Positions 46,676 to 54,128 of a stretch of 64,000 nucleotides of DNA are shown here, in pieces. Numbering within the stretch: position 1 is the first letter of the stretch; every line of letters begins with the position of its first letter. The notes under the pieces are model-generated. The model was given only the letters and a program-made list of their open reading frames with translations, had not been told where the DNA came from and searched no databases. Source of the DNA: DAIPKP01 sp964539095. Its GTDB lineage: Bacteria; Synergistota; Synergistia; Synergistales; Aminiphilaceae. Location of the stretch: assembly GCA_964539095.1 (NCBI GenBank), contig CAZIFL010000015.1:5079-69078 (forward strand), read 5' to 3'. Made by a program: the position numbers and the translations under genes.

Positions 46676-48104
46676 GGTCACTCTCCTCGGGCTTTTTCCC
46701 TGTCCCCCCCAAGGTCTGGTTAAGATGGATGCGGGCTACCCGGGAGGCCACGATTTCATCCATAAAATCCGTAAGCTCCATCCCGGTCTCTGCAAGAATT
46801 TCGAGCAGCGAAGCCTTCCAGGGGAGTTTCTCCCCCCGGAGGTGCTCTTTAAGAAGCTGACGAAAGGGGGTGCTGCTGGTTTTTCTGCTTTCCTCCAGAT
46901 AGAGTTCCCGCTGTTCTTCCAGAATTCTCTCTCGCCGGGCGGTTTTGTCTTTCCACGCTTTGTATTTGCCCTGGAGCTTCATCTCCTCCAACAGGGCTCC
47001 GGTGTTCTTTTCGTGGATCCGTCCCTGCATGAACCAGCGGTGCAGCAAGTGGAGCGTTGCCTCCTCTTCAAGGAGCTTTTGAAAGGAGGTTTCATCCAGA
47101 TCATTTTCCTCCATCCAGCTCTGAAGGGCCTCATGGCTTTTCAGGCCGAATCGGCGGCGGAGACGTTGCTCCTCCAGGGTGAGAAGTTCCTTTGGGGGGG
47201 TTATCTTCCAGAGAGTCCCCAGCAGAAGAGCAAGCCGGCGGTTTAATCCCTGTCGGTTCAGCTCCTCCGCATCGGGATGGCTGAAGGTGGCACTGTCCGC
47301 CAGAGCCCACTGCCGCAGAGTGCCCTGGGAAGAGGGTACCGAGCGATCCCGACTATTGAGGGACTTGAAGAGGCTGGAGATGTTCCGTTCTCTGGAGAGG
47401 AGGGCTTCTTCGGAGACACCTTTGCCCGCTTTGCCTTTTCCGTTCTCTTTTCCCGAGTTCCCCAGCTCTTCCAGACGTTTCACCAGAGCCAGAGCGTCCT
47501 CTCGAACGGGGTTTGATGCCTGGGGGAGCCAGGCTGTAAAGGACGCGCGATCTTCTTCGCTGATTCCCTGAGAAAAGGCCTCTTCGAAGAGGGTCTCCCA
47601 GCTACGGTGCCGCCAGAAGAGCTTTTCTGCAATTTTCGTAAGAATTCCCGATTTTTCCTGAGAGAGCACCCCCGCTTTGGAAGCTTCATCCAGAACATCC
47701 CGCATGAGCACCAGGGGGAGCGAAAGCTGCCGGCAACCTTCAGGGGTCTGTTCCCAATCTCCCAGCACTTCATCATCCCGCTCCAGCTCTCCCGAGGCCA
47801 CCCGGCGGTAGATGCTTCCTACCCCCTCCATGCCGTGAGGAGCCAGCTCCGCAGCCCGATGGGCCCCCACCGAAGCGGCTCCCGCCACGGGGATTCCCAG
47901 GTTGAGGGTATGGATAATCTCCTTGTGCCAGGTGGGAAGATCCCGGTGGGGGAGTTCGCAATCCAACAGTCCCACCGCCTGGGGTTGCAGCTCCCGTACA
48001 TGCCGGAGCATGTCTCCCTGTACTGCGGGAGGAAGCAGGGTGATATGGCTGCCGGAAAGATCAATTCCCTCCAGGGAGGGGCCGCCGAAGAGTAGAACTA
48101 CCAT
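46662..48104 (-). CDS. TfuA-domain protein with long C-terminal extension
   Basis: Residues about 1-220 form a TfuA domain: LLFGGPSLEG, LLPPAVQGDML, GLLDCELPHRDLPTWHKEI, GIPVAGAASVGAHRAAEL, GMEGVGSIYRRV, RDDEVLGDW. TfuA proteins partner with YcaO enzymes and are linked to thioamide formation, for example in methyl-coenzyme M reductase and thiovarsolins, probably through sulfur delivery. Residues about 230-480 are helical, highly charged and not recognised; a substrate- or leader-binding role is possible. The ATG at 48104 follows AAAGGAG and overlaps the YcaO gene by 7 nt. Confidence 0.9.
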   Translation of the reverse strand: MVVLLFGGPSLEGIDLSGSHITLLPPAVQGDMLRHVRELQPQAVGLLDCELPHRDLPTWHKEIIHTLNLGIPVAGAASVGAHRAAELAPHGMEGVGSIYRRVASGELERDDEVLGDWEQTPEGCRQLSLPLVLMRDVLDEASKAGVLSQEKSGILTKIAEKLFWRHRSWETLFEEAFSQGISEEDRASFTAWLPQASNPVREDALALVKRLEELGNSGKENGKGKAGKGVSEEALLSRERNISSLFKSLNSRDRSVPSSQGTLRQWALADSATFSHPDAEELNRQGLNRRLALLLGTLWKITPPKELLTLEEQRLRRRFGLKSHEALQSWMEENDLDETSFQKLLEEEATLHLLHRWFMQGRIHEKNTGALLEEMKLQGKYKAWKDKTARRERILEEQRELYLEESRKTSSTPFRQLLKEHLRGEKLPWKASLLEILAETGMELTDFMDEIVASRVARIHLNQTLGGTGKKPEESDHVPS

Positions 48105-49453
48105 GAGAAATGCTCCTTTCGATGGAGAGGGCTTCCTTCTCCCAGAGTTTTTTGAATGGATCGGATCCCCCGATCTCCCGGCCGGTAGTAGGGGAAGATG
48201 TATCCTTCTGCTCCGGGGATTATCACCTTCGCGGTCTGTACGGGATCCTCCTTCTTCGAGAGCTGGAAGACCAGCACCCTATCCAGCCCCACTGCTTGCA
48301 GGGCTTCCAGGCAAGAGTGTACATCCTCCTCGAAGGTAGCCTTAGGGGCATCCACCAGGGATGCCAAATCCAGCTCTTCCTCCACCCCCCGATGCATGAT
48401 CTCCAGGGAGGTCCGGGCATCTCCCCGGAGAGAGCGGCGGAACTCCTTGGAGGGGACGATATCCCGAACCCCCGAAAGAAAGACGCATCGTCCCTGAACC
48501 GCCTCGGTGATGGCACGGATCATGGCGGTCTCCTGCTCCAGAGCGCTTCCCATGCCGTGGGCGGTGCTTGCGAGAGAGACAGGCTCTTTTATGTCCATGA
48601 GATAACAGTTCCAGGTGGGAATCCCCACATCGGTGCCGTTATCTGCCAGAAGGATCTCAATCCCCGTCCTTCGAATGCGCTCCAGAAGCTCCTGAACCCT
48701 GGGAAAGGGGATGGAGTCCAGCTTCGCCACTCGAAAGACCGGAGCAGGCTGTCCCTTGGCTCGTCCCGCCAGAGTGGCGCAGGTAACGGAATCCCGCTCA
48801 ATTACCTCCAGCAGAGCCTGGGAGATGGCCTCCAGAAAGTGAACCCCGCAGGCAAGGCCGTTGGAGCTGCACTGAAAGAGGAGCCCCTCGGAGAGATTCA
48901 TCAACCGGAACTCCTCCCCCCCCGGAGAGAGGTGTACCAGCTCCAGAGGAAGGGGGATCTCCTCCTGATGCACCAGATCCCACCCGAGAGTCCAGGGAAT
49001 TTCCAGATCCTCATGAAAGAAGGAGTGTGGTGTGAGGGCCAGCCCCTCCAGGGAGATCATGGGGTAGCTCTTGGAAAGCTCACGCCAGGTGCTCCGGAAG
49101 GACTCCAGAGGGGCGGAGGTGCCGTACCAGCGTTCCAGCGACTCCCCCGCTGCGGAAAGGCGTGCGGCGGTGGGGGTGAACCCCTTGCCGTGGGCGGCGG
49201 TATAGCTGTCGATGCTCGGCCGGAGCACGTTAAAGACCGGGATGCCGATGCGATCAAGCTGGGTGATCTCAGAAATGCGGGTCACTCCGGTTTCTTTAAG
49301 GAAGGGCTCGAAACGCTTCCAAGCCTCTTCGGCGCTCACGGGATGAGCCGAAGTGCCTTCCTGATCAGAAATTTTGGAGAGCCGAAGCTCCTCTCCCCGA
49401 AAGAGAACCGGGGAGGTCTGTTGTGCTGTGGTGTTGCCCGAAGCCTGTAGCAT
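48098..49453 (-). CDS. YcaO-domain ATP-dependent peptide-modifying enzyme
   Basis: The 451-residue protein carries the YcaO nucleotide-binding elements: HGKGFTPTAARLSAAGESLE (about 88-107), a second Glu-rich segment AISQALLEVIERDSV, and GMGSALEQETAMIRAITEAV. YcaO enzymes activate a backbone amide with ATP to form azolines, amidines or, with TfuA, thioamides. The C-terminus (HRKEHFSW) lacks the Pro-rich tail of many azoline-forming members. ATG 49453 (AAGGA upstream) is chosen; the longer frame has no site. It is the first gene of YcaO-TfuA-AsnB-precursor B1, behind a MerR-type promoter at 49543-49573. Confidence 0.92.
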   Translation of the reverse strand: MLQASGNTTAQQTSPVLFRGEELRLSKISDQEGTSAHPVSAEEAWKRFEPFLKETGVTRISEITQLDRIGIPVFNVLRPSIDSYTAAHGKGFTPTAARLSAAGESLERWYGTSAPLESFRSTWRELSKSYPMISLEGLALTPHSFFHEDLEIPWTLGWDLVHQEEIPLPLELVHLSPGGEEFRLMNLSEGLLFQCSSNGLACGVHFLEAISQALLEVIERDSVTCATLAGRAKGQPAPVFRVAKLDSIPFPRVQELLERIRRTGIEILLADNGTDVGIPTWNCYLMDIKEPVSLASTAHGMGSALEQETAMIRAITEAVQGRCVFLSGVRDIVPSKEFRRSLRGDARTSLEIMHRGVEEELDLASLVDAPKATFEEDVHSCLEALQAVGLDRVLVFQLSKKEDPVQTAKVIIPGAEGYIFPYYRPGDRGIRSIQKTLGEGSPLHRKEHFSW

Positions 49454-49542
49454 GGAACCACATCCTTTCTTCCCTATGTCTCGGATAGTAATCTGTTTTG
49501 TGGAAAAAACAGAGCGTTTTGAAAAATCCTCTCTGCAGGACA

Positions 49543-49573
49543 AGTATAAAGCTTTACACAGTGTGAAGGTCAA
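49543..49573 (-). promoter_or_regulatory. MerR-type promoter/operator of the YcaO operon
   Basis: On the minus strand: TTGACC (49573-49568), 19 bp, TATACT (49548-49543), with the spacer TTCACACTGTGTAAAGCTT. It matches the layout at 3945-3975. The spacer 49574-49966 up to the terminator holds no supported gene. Confidence 0.75.
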
Positions 49574-49966
49574 GAAAGAATGTCGCTATTTCCCCATAGC
49601 AATGGTTGATTGTAGAATCAGTATACCTGATTATTGTGCGAAAGAGCCGAAAGCCTCATCAAAGAAATCGAAAACCACCTGGCTCATGATGCTTCGGTTC
49701 TCGGTGATACAGTGATTTGAAGCTCCTTCATCTCCCATCAGGAAGAAGCTCCGTTTAGCTTCCATGCATACCTCTATCTATTCGTCTATCCACAGCGTTT
49801 TCGCTCTACCATGATGGCGAAAAGGAGTGCAAGGCGGGGGCTGTAATCCGTCTATTAAAACGCTTTCATGCAACCCTTGTCCGGGGGCTTCTTTCGGGAT
49901 CCTTCAGAGCGTTTTGCGAAGTGCGGTCCAGGAGAAGGGAATCATTGTGCATGGGGTGCACAAAGG

Positions 49967-50004
49967 AAGGTCTCCCGGAGCTTTTCCCAGCCCAGGGAGA
50001 CCTT
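49967..50004 (-). terminator. Terminator of precursor array 2
   Basis: AAGGTCTCCC and GGGAGACCTT (10-bp perfect arms, 18-nt loop) lie just past the stop of precursor B2. It separates array 2 from the YcaO operon, which therefore depends on its own promoter. Confidence 0.7.
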
Positions 50005-50012
50005 TTGTTTAT

Positions 50013-50300
50013 CTATCCTGCTGCCACCACTGCGGCGAAGAAACCTGCAATGATGATGCTCCCGATGACCATTCCCTGATAGCCGCTGAGCCCCCCTACT
50101 ACGGCTTCCATCTCCTCATCGCTGAGTTCGGGATTTCGCTCGAAAATAACCTGCTGCATCTCCTCTTTGGTGAAGGAGTATCCCAGTTCATCTTTCACCA
50201 GGGCCTCCACTTCGGGAGGGGAGAGCTTGCTGATGCGTTCCATCAAGGCGCTGTCGTTCTCCAGATGGTCGTAAAAGGCTATGGCGGATTCTTGAGACAT
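50013..50300 (-). CDS. Nif11-type RiPP precursor peptide B2
   Basis: The 95-residue peptide has a 70-residue leader (MSQESAIAFYDHLEND...DEEMEAVVGG) and a 25-residue core starting LSGYQGMVIG and ending AAVVAAG. It has no Cys. Its leader is more diverged (SPPEVEALVKDELGYSF) than those of array 1. It is the last gene of array 2, followed by a terminator. Confidence 0.87.
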   Translation of the reverse strand: MSQESAIAFYDHLENDSALMERISKLSPPEVEALVKDELGYSFTKEEMQQVIFERNPELSDEEMEAVVGGLSGYQGMVIGSIIIAGFFAAVVAAG

Positions 50301-50348
50301 GCCTATCCCCTCTTTTTGTGGGGTTTATAAAATCTTTCTGCGCTCCCG

Positions 50349-50693
50349 CTATGCCGCTCCCACGGCGGCGAAGGCCACGCTTACGGTGACAATACCCATG
50401 GTGCCTGCTACGCCAACTCCCACAAGAACAGCACTCACCGCAACTCCTGCCAATGCGATGGTGGCTGATTCTGCGAGAGAGCCCCCTCCCACCACCATCT
50501 CCAGCTCTTCATCGGTCAATTCCGGATGGCGTTCAAAAACGACCTGCTGCATCTCTTCGGCGGTGAAATCAAAACCCCACTCCTGCTGCACCAGGTTTTT
50601 AACCTCGAAAGGGGTCATATCCTTGATGCGATCCACCAACTCCTCTTCGCTCTCAAGCTTTTCGTAAAAGGCTACTGCGGATTCTCGTGACAT
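50349..50693 (-). CDS. Nif11-type RiPP precursor peptide B3
   Basis: The 114-residue peptide has a 70-residue leader (MSRESAVAFYEKLESE...DEELEMVVGG) and the longest core, 44 residues, starting GSLAESATIALAG and ending AFAAVGAA. The core is Val/Ala/Gly-rich and Cys-free, with several Ser/Thr. ATG 50693 (AAGGG 6 nt upstream) is preferred over the ATG two codons earlier. Confidence 0.87.
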   Translation of the reverse strand: MSRESAVAFYEKLESEEELVDRIKDMTPFEVKNLVQQEWGFDFTAEEMQQVVFERHPELTDEELEMVVGGGSLAESATIALAGVAVSAVLVGVGVAGTMGIVTVSVAFAAVGAA

Positions 50694-50734
50694 ATCCATC
50701 CCTTCTCTCTGTGAAGATTTGTGAAGATCTGCTC

Positions 50735-51019
50735 CTATGCTGCGGCTCCCGCTGCGGCGGCGACGAGAATGACGCCGTTGAGAACATCGTTGACGGTAAG
50801 ATCTCTTCCTCCCACCACGGCTTCCAGCTCCTCGTCGCTCATCTCGGGGTGGCGCTCGAAAATCACCTTTTGTATCTCCTCCCGGGTGAAGTCGTAGCCC
50901 AGTTCGTCCCTAACATAGGCCTCTACCTTCTCCTGGGCGCCAAGCTCCTTGATGCGCTCCGCTAGTGCGTTGTCACTCTCCAGACGTTCGTAAAAGGCTA
51001 CGGCGGATTCTAATGACAT
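50735..51019 (-). CDS. Nif11-type RiPP precursor peptide B4 (promoter-proximal)
   Basis: The 94-residue peptide has a 71-residue leader (MSLESAVAFYERLESD...DEELEAVVGG) and a 23-residue core RDLTVNDVLN then hydrophobic sequence ending AAAAGAAA. There is no Cys. The ATG at 51019 follows AGGAGG. It lies about 90 nt downstream of a MerR-type promoter and heads a three-precursor operon. Confidence 0.88.
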   Translation of the reverse strand: MSLESAVAFYERLESDNALAERIKELGAQEKVEAYVRDELGYDFTREEIQKVIFERHPEMSDEELEAVVGGRDLTVNDVLNGVILVAAAAGAAA

Positions 51020-51110
51020 GATATCTACCTCCTTGGGTATGCGCTTATGCCTGGTGGCTTTCCGGGCATAGTGGAGGCCCATGGGCCTTGAAAATAACGC
51101 TCTGAGGAGA

Positions 51111-51141
51111 AGCATAGCCCTTGACACAGTGAGAGAGTCAA
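51111..51141 (-). promoter_or_regulatory. MerR-type promoter/operator of precursor array 2
   Basis: On the minus strand: TTGACT (51141-51136), 19 bp, TATGCT (51116-51111), with spacer CTCTCACTGTGTCAAGGGC. The -35 region also forms the dyad TTGAC...GTCAA (51121-51141). Confidence 0.75.
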
Positions 51142-51272
51142 GGGGCAATGCGAGGGGTGAGAGAGCAGAATAAAACAGAGCAGAACGAAAGAGAAGCATG
51201 ATGCTGACTCAATATTGCACGGAACTGTCTTTTGTGCAATACTTTAGCTGTGAAAAACGTGTAAAAAATTCC

Positions 51273-51303
51273 TTGACTCTTCCACTGTGTGAGAGTGTAA
51301 ACT
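51273..51303 (+). promoter_or_regulatory. MerR-type promoter/operator of the regulator operon
   Basis: TTGACT (51273-51278), 19 bp, TAAACT (51298-51303), with spacer CTTCCACTGTGTGAGAGTG inside an ACTCT...AGAGT dyad. It is divergent from the array 2 promoter and should give autoregulation of the MerR gene. Together the two promoters fill 51020-51342. Confidence 0.75.
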
Positions 51304-51342
51304 TGCCTCGCGTGAAAACATGCACCCGAAGGAGGGGAAAAG

Positions 51343-51615
51343 ATGTACTCTTTAGACACCATACTGTACTCCTTTGGCCTTGATCCCAACTGGGTTCAAG
51401 AGGCTTTGGAAAAGGGGAGGATTGACGAGGTTCTGGCTTTGTTGCACAAAGAGGATTCTCGCCTCGCTCTTCGGCGGATGGAGCTTGAAGATCTTCAGGA
51501 GAGCCTCATGGCCTGGGCGGAGAATAAAGGTTCTCTCGGCAGTGATGAGGAGCTTTCCGATGAAGATATGGAGCTTCTCAGTGCCGCAGGGGAGGAGAGA
51601 AGGATGGATCCGTGA
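51343..51615 (+). CDS. Small acidic protein coupled to the MerR-family regulator
   Basis: The 90-residue protein has no recognised domain. It is acidic and helical, with an N-terminal part YSLDTILYSFGLDPNWVQEA and a tail GSDEELSDEDMELLSAAGEE. This tail resembles the C-terminal end of Nif11-type leaders (SDEELEAVVGG) but without GG or core. AGGAGGGG precedes the ATG, and its stop overlaps the regulator GTG by 4 nt, so both are made together. It may modulate the regulator or the processing machinery; this is inference. Confidence 0.65.
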   Translation: MYSLDTILYSFGLDPNWVQEALEKGRIDEVLALLHKEDSRLALRRMELEDLQESLMAWAENKGSLGSDEELSDEDMELLSAAGEERRMDP

Positions 51616-52445
51616 ATACCGAGGGCTTTGTGACCAGGGATGAGGCCGTGAGCTTTGGGGATCCCCTTCCGACGCTGCTTCTCATCGGCCACTTTTCCCG
51701 GCTCACCGGCCTTTCCTGCCGTATGCTCCGGTTTTATGCGGAGCAGCATGTTCTGGTGCCCGCCTACACGGATCCCGCAACGGGGTACCGGCATTATCTG
51801 GCTTCTCAGCTTGAAGAGGCCCGGTTTTTGCTACGTCTCCGAAGAGCGGATTTTTCCGTGGAGGATATCCGCAGCGTCATGGGGGGAGAGCTTCCGAAGG
51901 AGGAAAACCTCTGTGATCTTGCAGAAGAACAGCGAAAGGGGCTGAAGGGAAAGATCCGGGCTCTTGAAGATTCCCTTCGAGAGCTGGAATCTCTGGAAAA
52001 GGAATGGGGATCCCCTCGATACGGATTTTTGCAGGTGAAGCCTCTTTCAGTACATAGTATATCCTTTCGGGGAGAGCGGGAGCGCCTTTGGGAGCTTGCC
52101 CGGAGCGCGGCGGAGAGGCTTATGGAAGCCTCCCCAGAAGCATTGCGGGGGGTTCCCTTTCTTTGTACCTACAGCCTTGAAAAAGGCCCCGGCGAGGCGG
52201 TACTGCACCTTCCCGGCGAAGGGGTCTGTCCGTATGTCCTTTCCGGGGGGAGTATGGCTGTGGTGCTGCATCGGGGGAGCTGTGCGGAGCTTCCGGAAAC
52301 CCTGAAGGGCCTTCTTCAGTGGGTAGAATGTCAGGGGCAGATTCCCCAGGGAACCGTACGGGAGTGCTATCTTCCTCCCGGTGCGGAGGGAAGTCCCTTT
52401 GGCCATGTGGAGATCTCTCTCCCCCTGGTGGAAAAAGAGTCCTGA
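51612..52445 (+). CDS. MerR-family regulator with GyrI-like effector domain
   Basis: The 277-residue protein starts with GTG. Residues about 22-95 are a MerR DNA-binding domain (IGHFSRLTGLSCRMLRFYAE, DPATGYRHYLASQLEEARFL). A coiled-coil linker (about 105-135) and a C-terminal domain of the GyrI/BmrR effector-binding type follow. Such regulators untwist promoters with 19-bp spacers. Four promoters of that type with a common CACTGTGT-like core lie next to this gene and before the precursor and YcaO operons, so it is the probable regulator of the whole RiPP system, possibly sensing a hydrophobic product. Confidence 0.85.
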   Translation: MNTEGFVTRDEAVSFGDPLPTLLLIGHFSRLTGLSCRMLRFYAEQHVLVPAYTDPATGYRHYLASQLEEARFLLRLRRADFSVEDIRSVMGGELPKEENLCDLAEEQRKGLKGKIRALEDSLRELESLEKEWGSPRYGFLQVKPLSVHSISFRGERERLWELARSAAERLMEASPEALRGVPFLCTYSLEKGPGEAVLHLPGEGVCPYVLSGGSMAVVLHRGSCAELPETLKGLLQWVECQGQIPQGTVRECYLPPGAEGSPFGHVEISLPLVEKES

Positions 52446-52699
52446 AAAATCGAAAGACAAACAACCGGGGAAGTTCCTTTAGGAAGGTGAGGTGGGAGGA
52501 AGGTTTTGGTTATATGCTTTTTTGTGCGTGTGAGAGGGAAAAAGTTCTTGTCATGCTCCTTCGTATCAGAAAGCCCCGGATTCTTTTGTAAGGCTTGTAT
52601 AAAACCATCAACCCTTACACGTGTATATCCTTCTCGCTGTCTGTGCCCCCTGATTTGGGGGCATTCCGTGCTACATGAACCTTTTCGAGGAGGTATCTT

Positions 52700-53920
52700 A
52701 TGATGATGGGCAAAAAAAGAACTCTTTTCACCCTTTCTTTGGCTCTTCTCTGCCTTTGTGTTCTCTCCTTTTCCGCCTTCGGGGCGGATCCCAAGTACAC
52801 CAAAAGTTCCACCTTCGGTCCCAAAATTACCGATGGCGTTACCGAGGAGTTTCTCTCCATGATTCGGGAGGATCCGGATATTGCCAAGGGCAAACCTCTC
52901 CGCCTGGGGGGGGTGGTTACGGTGGAGGACCTGAAGGCTCTTGCTCCTCTTGCGGATATCCTCACGGGGCTTGAAATTTCCTCCCCTAAGGAACTTGCAG
53001 ATCTTTCCCCTCTGGCGGCACTTTCCGGGCTTACCTTCCTCAAGCTGGAGAGCCTCAGAGATGTCACTACTCTGGATCCTCTGAAAGCCCTCACCGCCAT
53101 GAAAAAGCTCGAAATAAAGCAGGTGGAGTATCCGGATCTTGCGTTTCTGGCTCCCATGACCCAGCTTGAAGAGCTGTCCTTTTTCATGCAGCCCAAGGGT
53201 TTGGAAGATCTCTCTCCCCTCAGCGGCAAGCCCTCCCTCAGGGTTCTTCGGCTCTACGGAACCTCCGTAACGGATATCTCCGTGCTGGCGGAGCTGACGG
53301 CGCTGGAGGAGCTGAGTCTTTACATGGTGAGAACCGGGGATCTCTCCCCCATCCAGGGGCTGACGAAGCTTACAACCCTCAGTCTCTACGGGGTAGCCGC
53401 CAAGGATATGAGCCCCGTGGGGAACCTGACGGAGCTTAAGGATCTCTGGATTTATGCCACCAAGTTTGAGGACTACTCCCCCCTGGCAAAACTTACGAAG
53501 ATGGAATCTCTCCGGGCGGGGATCTCCAAGCTCGATACGCTGGAGTGCGTGGTTCATATGCCGAATCTCAAGGTGGTGAAGCTGCTTCGGGAGGATATCA
53601 CCGATGTCTCCCCCCTGGCCCAGTGCCCCAAGCTTCAGGAGATCGTTCTTGAAGGCATCACGGGCCCGGTGGATCTCAGCCATTTTGCGGGGCTGGAGAA
53701 GCTCGAAATTCTGAATGTTGACGGCACCACCGTGAAAAACCCCGAGGCCATCACGGGGATGCCCAAGCTTCGCACCCTGAGCCTTCAGAAGACCGAGGGA
53801 ATACCGGATTTCTCCATGTTCAAGGATCTTCCCAAGCTTCAGTACATCTACGCCAAGGTGGATCAGTTCCCGGAGGAGCAGATCGAACCCTACGGTGCGA
53901 AGGCCAAAATTCAGAAATAG
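52700..53920 (+). CDS. Secreted leucine-rich-repeat protein
   Basis: The 406-residue protein has a signal peptide (LFTLSLALLCLCVLSFSAFG, cleavage likely after AFG) and about twelve leucine-rich repeats of the internalin/SDS22-like type (repeating L..L..L.L....DLSPL..L). There is no anchor at the C-terminus, so it is probably periplasmic or released. AGGAGG lies upstream of the first of three tandem ATGs at 52700. It follows the regulator gene on the same strand after 254 nt without a gene; a link to the RiPP system is not shown. Confidence 0.85.
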   Translation: MMMGKKRTLFTLSLALLCLCVLSFSAFGADPKYTKSSTFGPKITDGVTEEFLSMIREDPDIAKGKPLRLGGVVTVEDLKALAPLADILTGLEISSPKELADLSPLAALSGLTFLKLESLRDVTTLDPLKALTAMKKLEIKQVEYPDLAFLAPMTQLEELSFFMQPKGLEDLSPLSGKPSLRVLRLYGTSVTDISVLAELTALEELSLYMVRTGDLSPIQGLTKLTTLSLYGVAAKDMSPVGNLTELKDLWIYATKFEDYSPLAKLTKMESLRAGISKLDTLECVVHMPNLKVVKLLREDITDVSPLAQCPKLQEIVLEGITGPVDLSHFAGLEKLEILNVDGTTVKNPEAITGMPKLRTLSLQKTEGIPDFSMFKDLPKLQYIYAKVDQFPEEQIEPYGAKAKIQK

Positions 53921-53956
53921 GAAAGTGGCGCTGTAGCGCCTCATGTGCGGTTTTTC

Positions 53957-54001
53957 AGGCACCCCTGCAGAGGGTTTTGCCCCCCTGGGGGTGCCTGTTT
54001 T
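53957..54001 (+). terminator. Rho-independent terminator after the leucine-rich-repeat gene
   Basis: AGGCACCCC pairs with GGGGTGCCT and is followed by GTTTTC. Confidence 0.75.
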
Positions 54002-54128
54002 CGTGACATGTGTCTGAGTGTACGATAGTACGAGAGCCTGCCCTTTTGTTGCAAAAGCACCTTCCGGGAGAGAATATCTTTTATCCCCGAGGTTGCGAGG
54101 AGAAAAGAAGAATAAGGAGGTTATTGCC

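Noticed and set aside
48110..49450. 446-codon plus-strand frame
   Set aside because: Antisense shadow of the YcaO gene.
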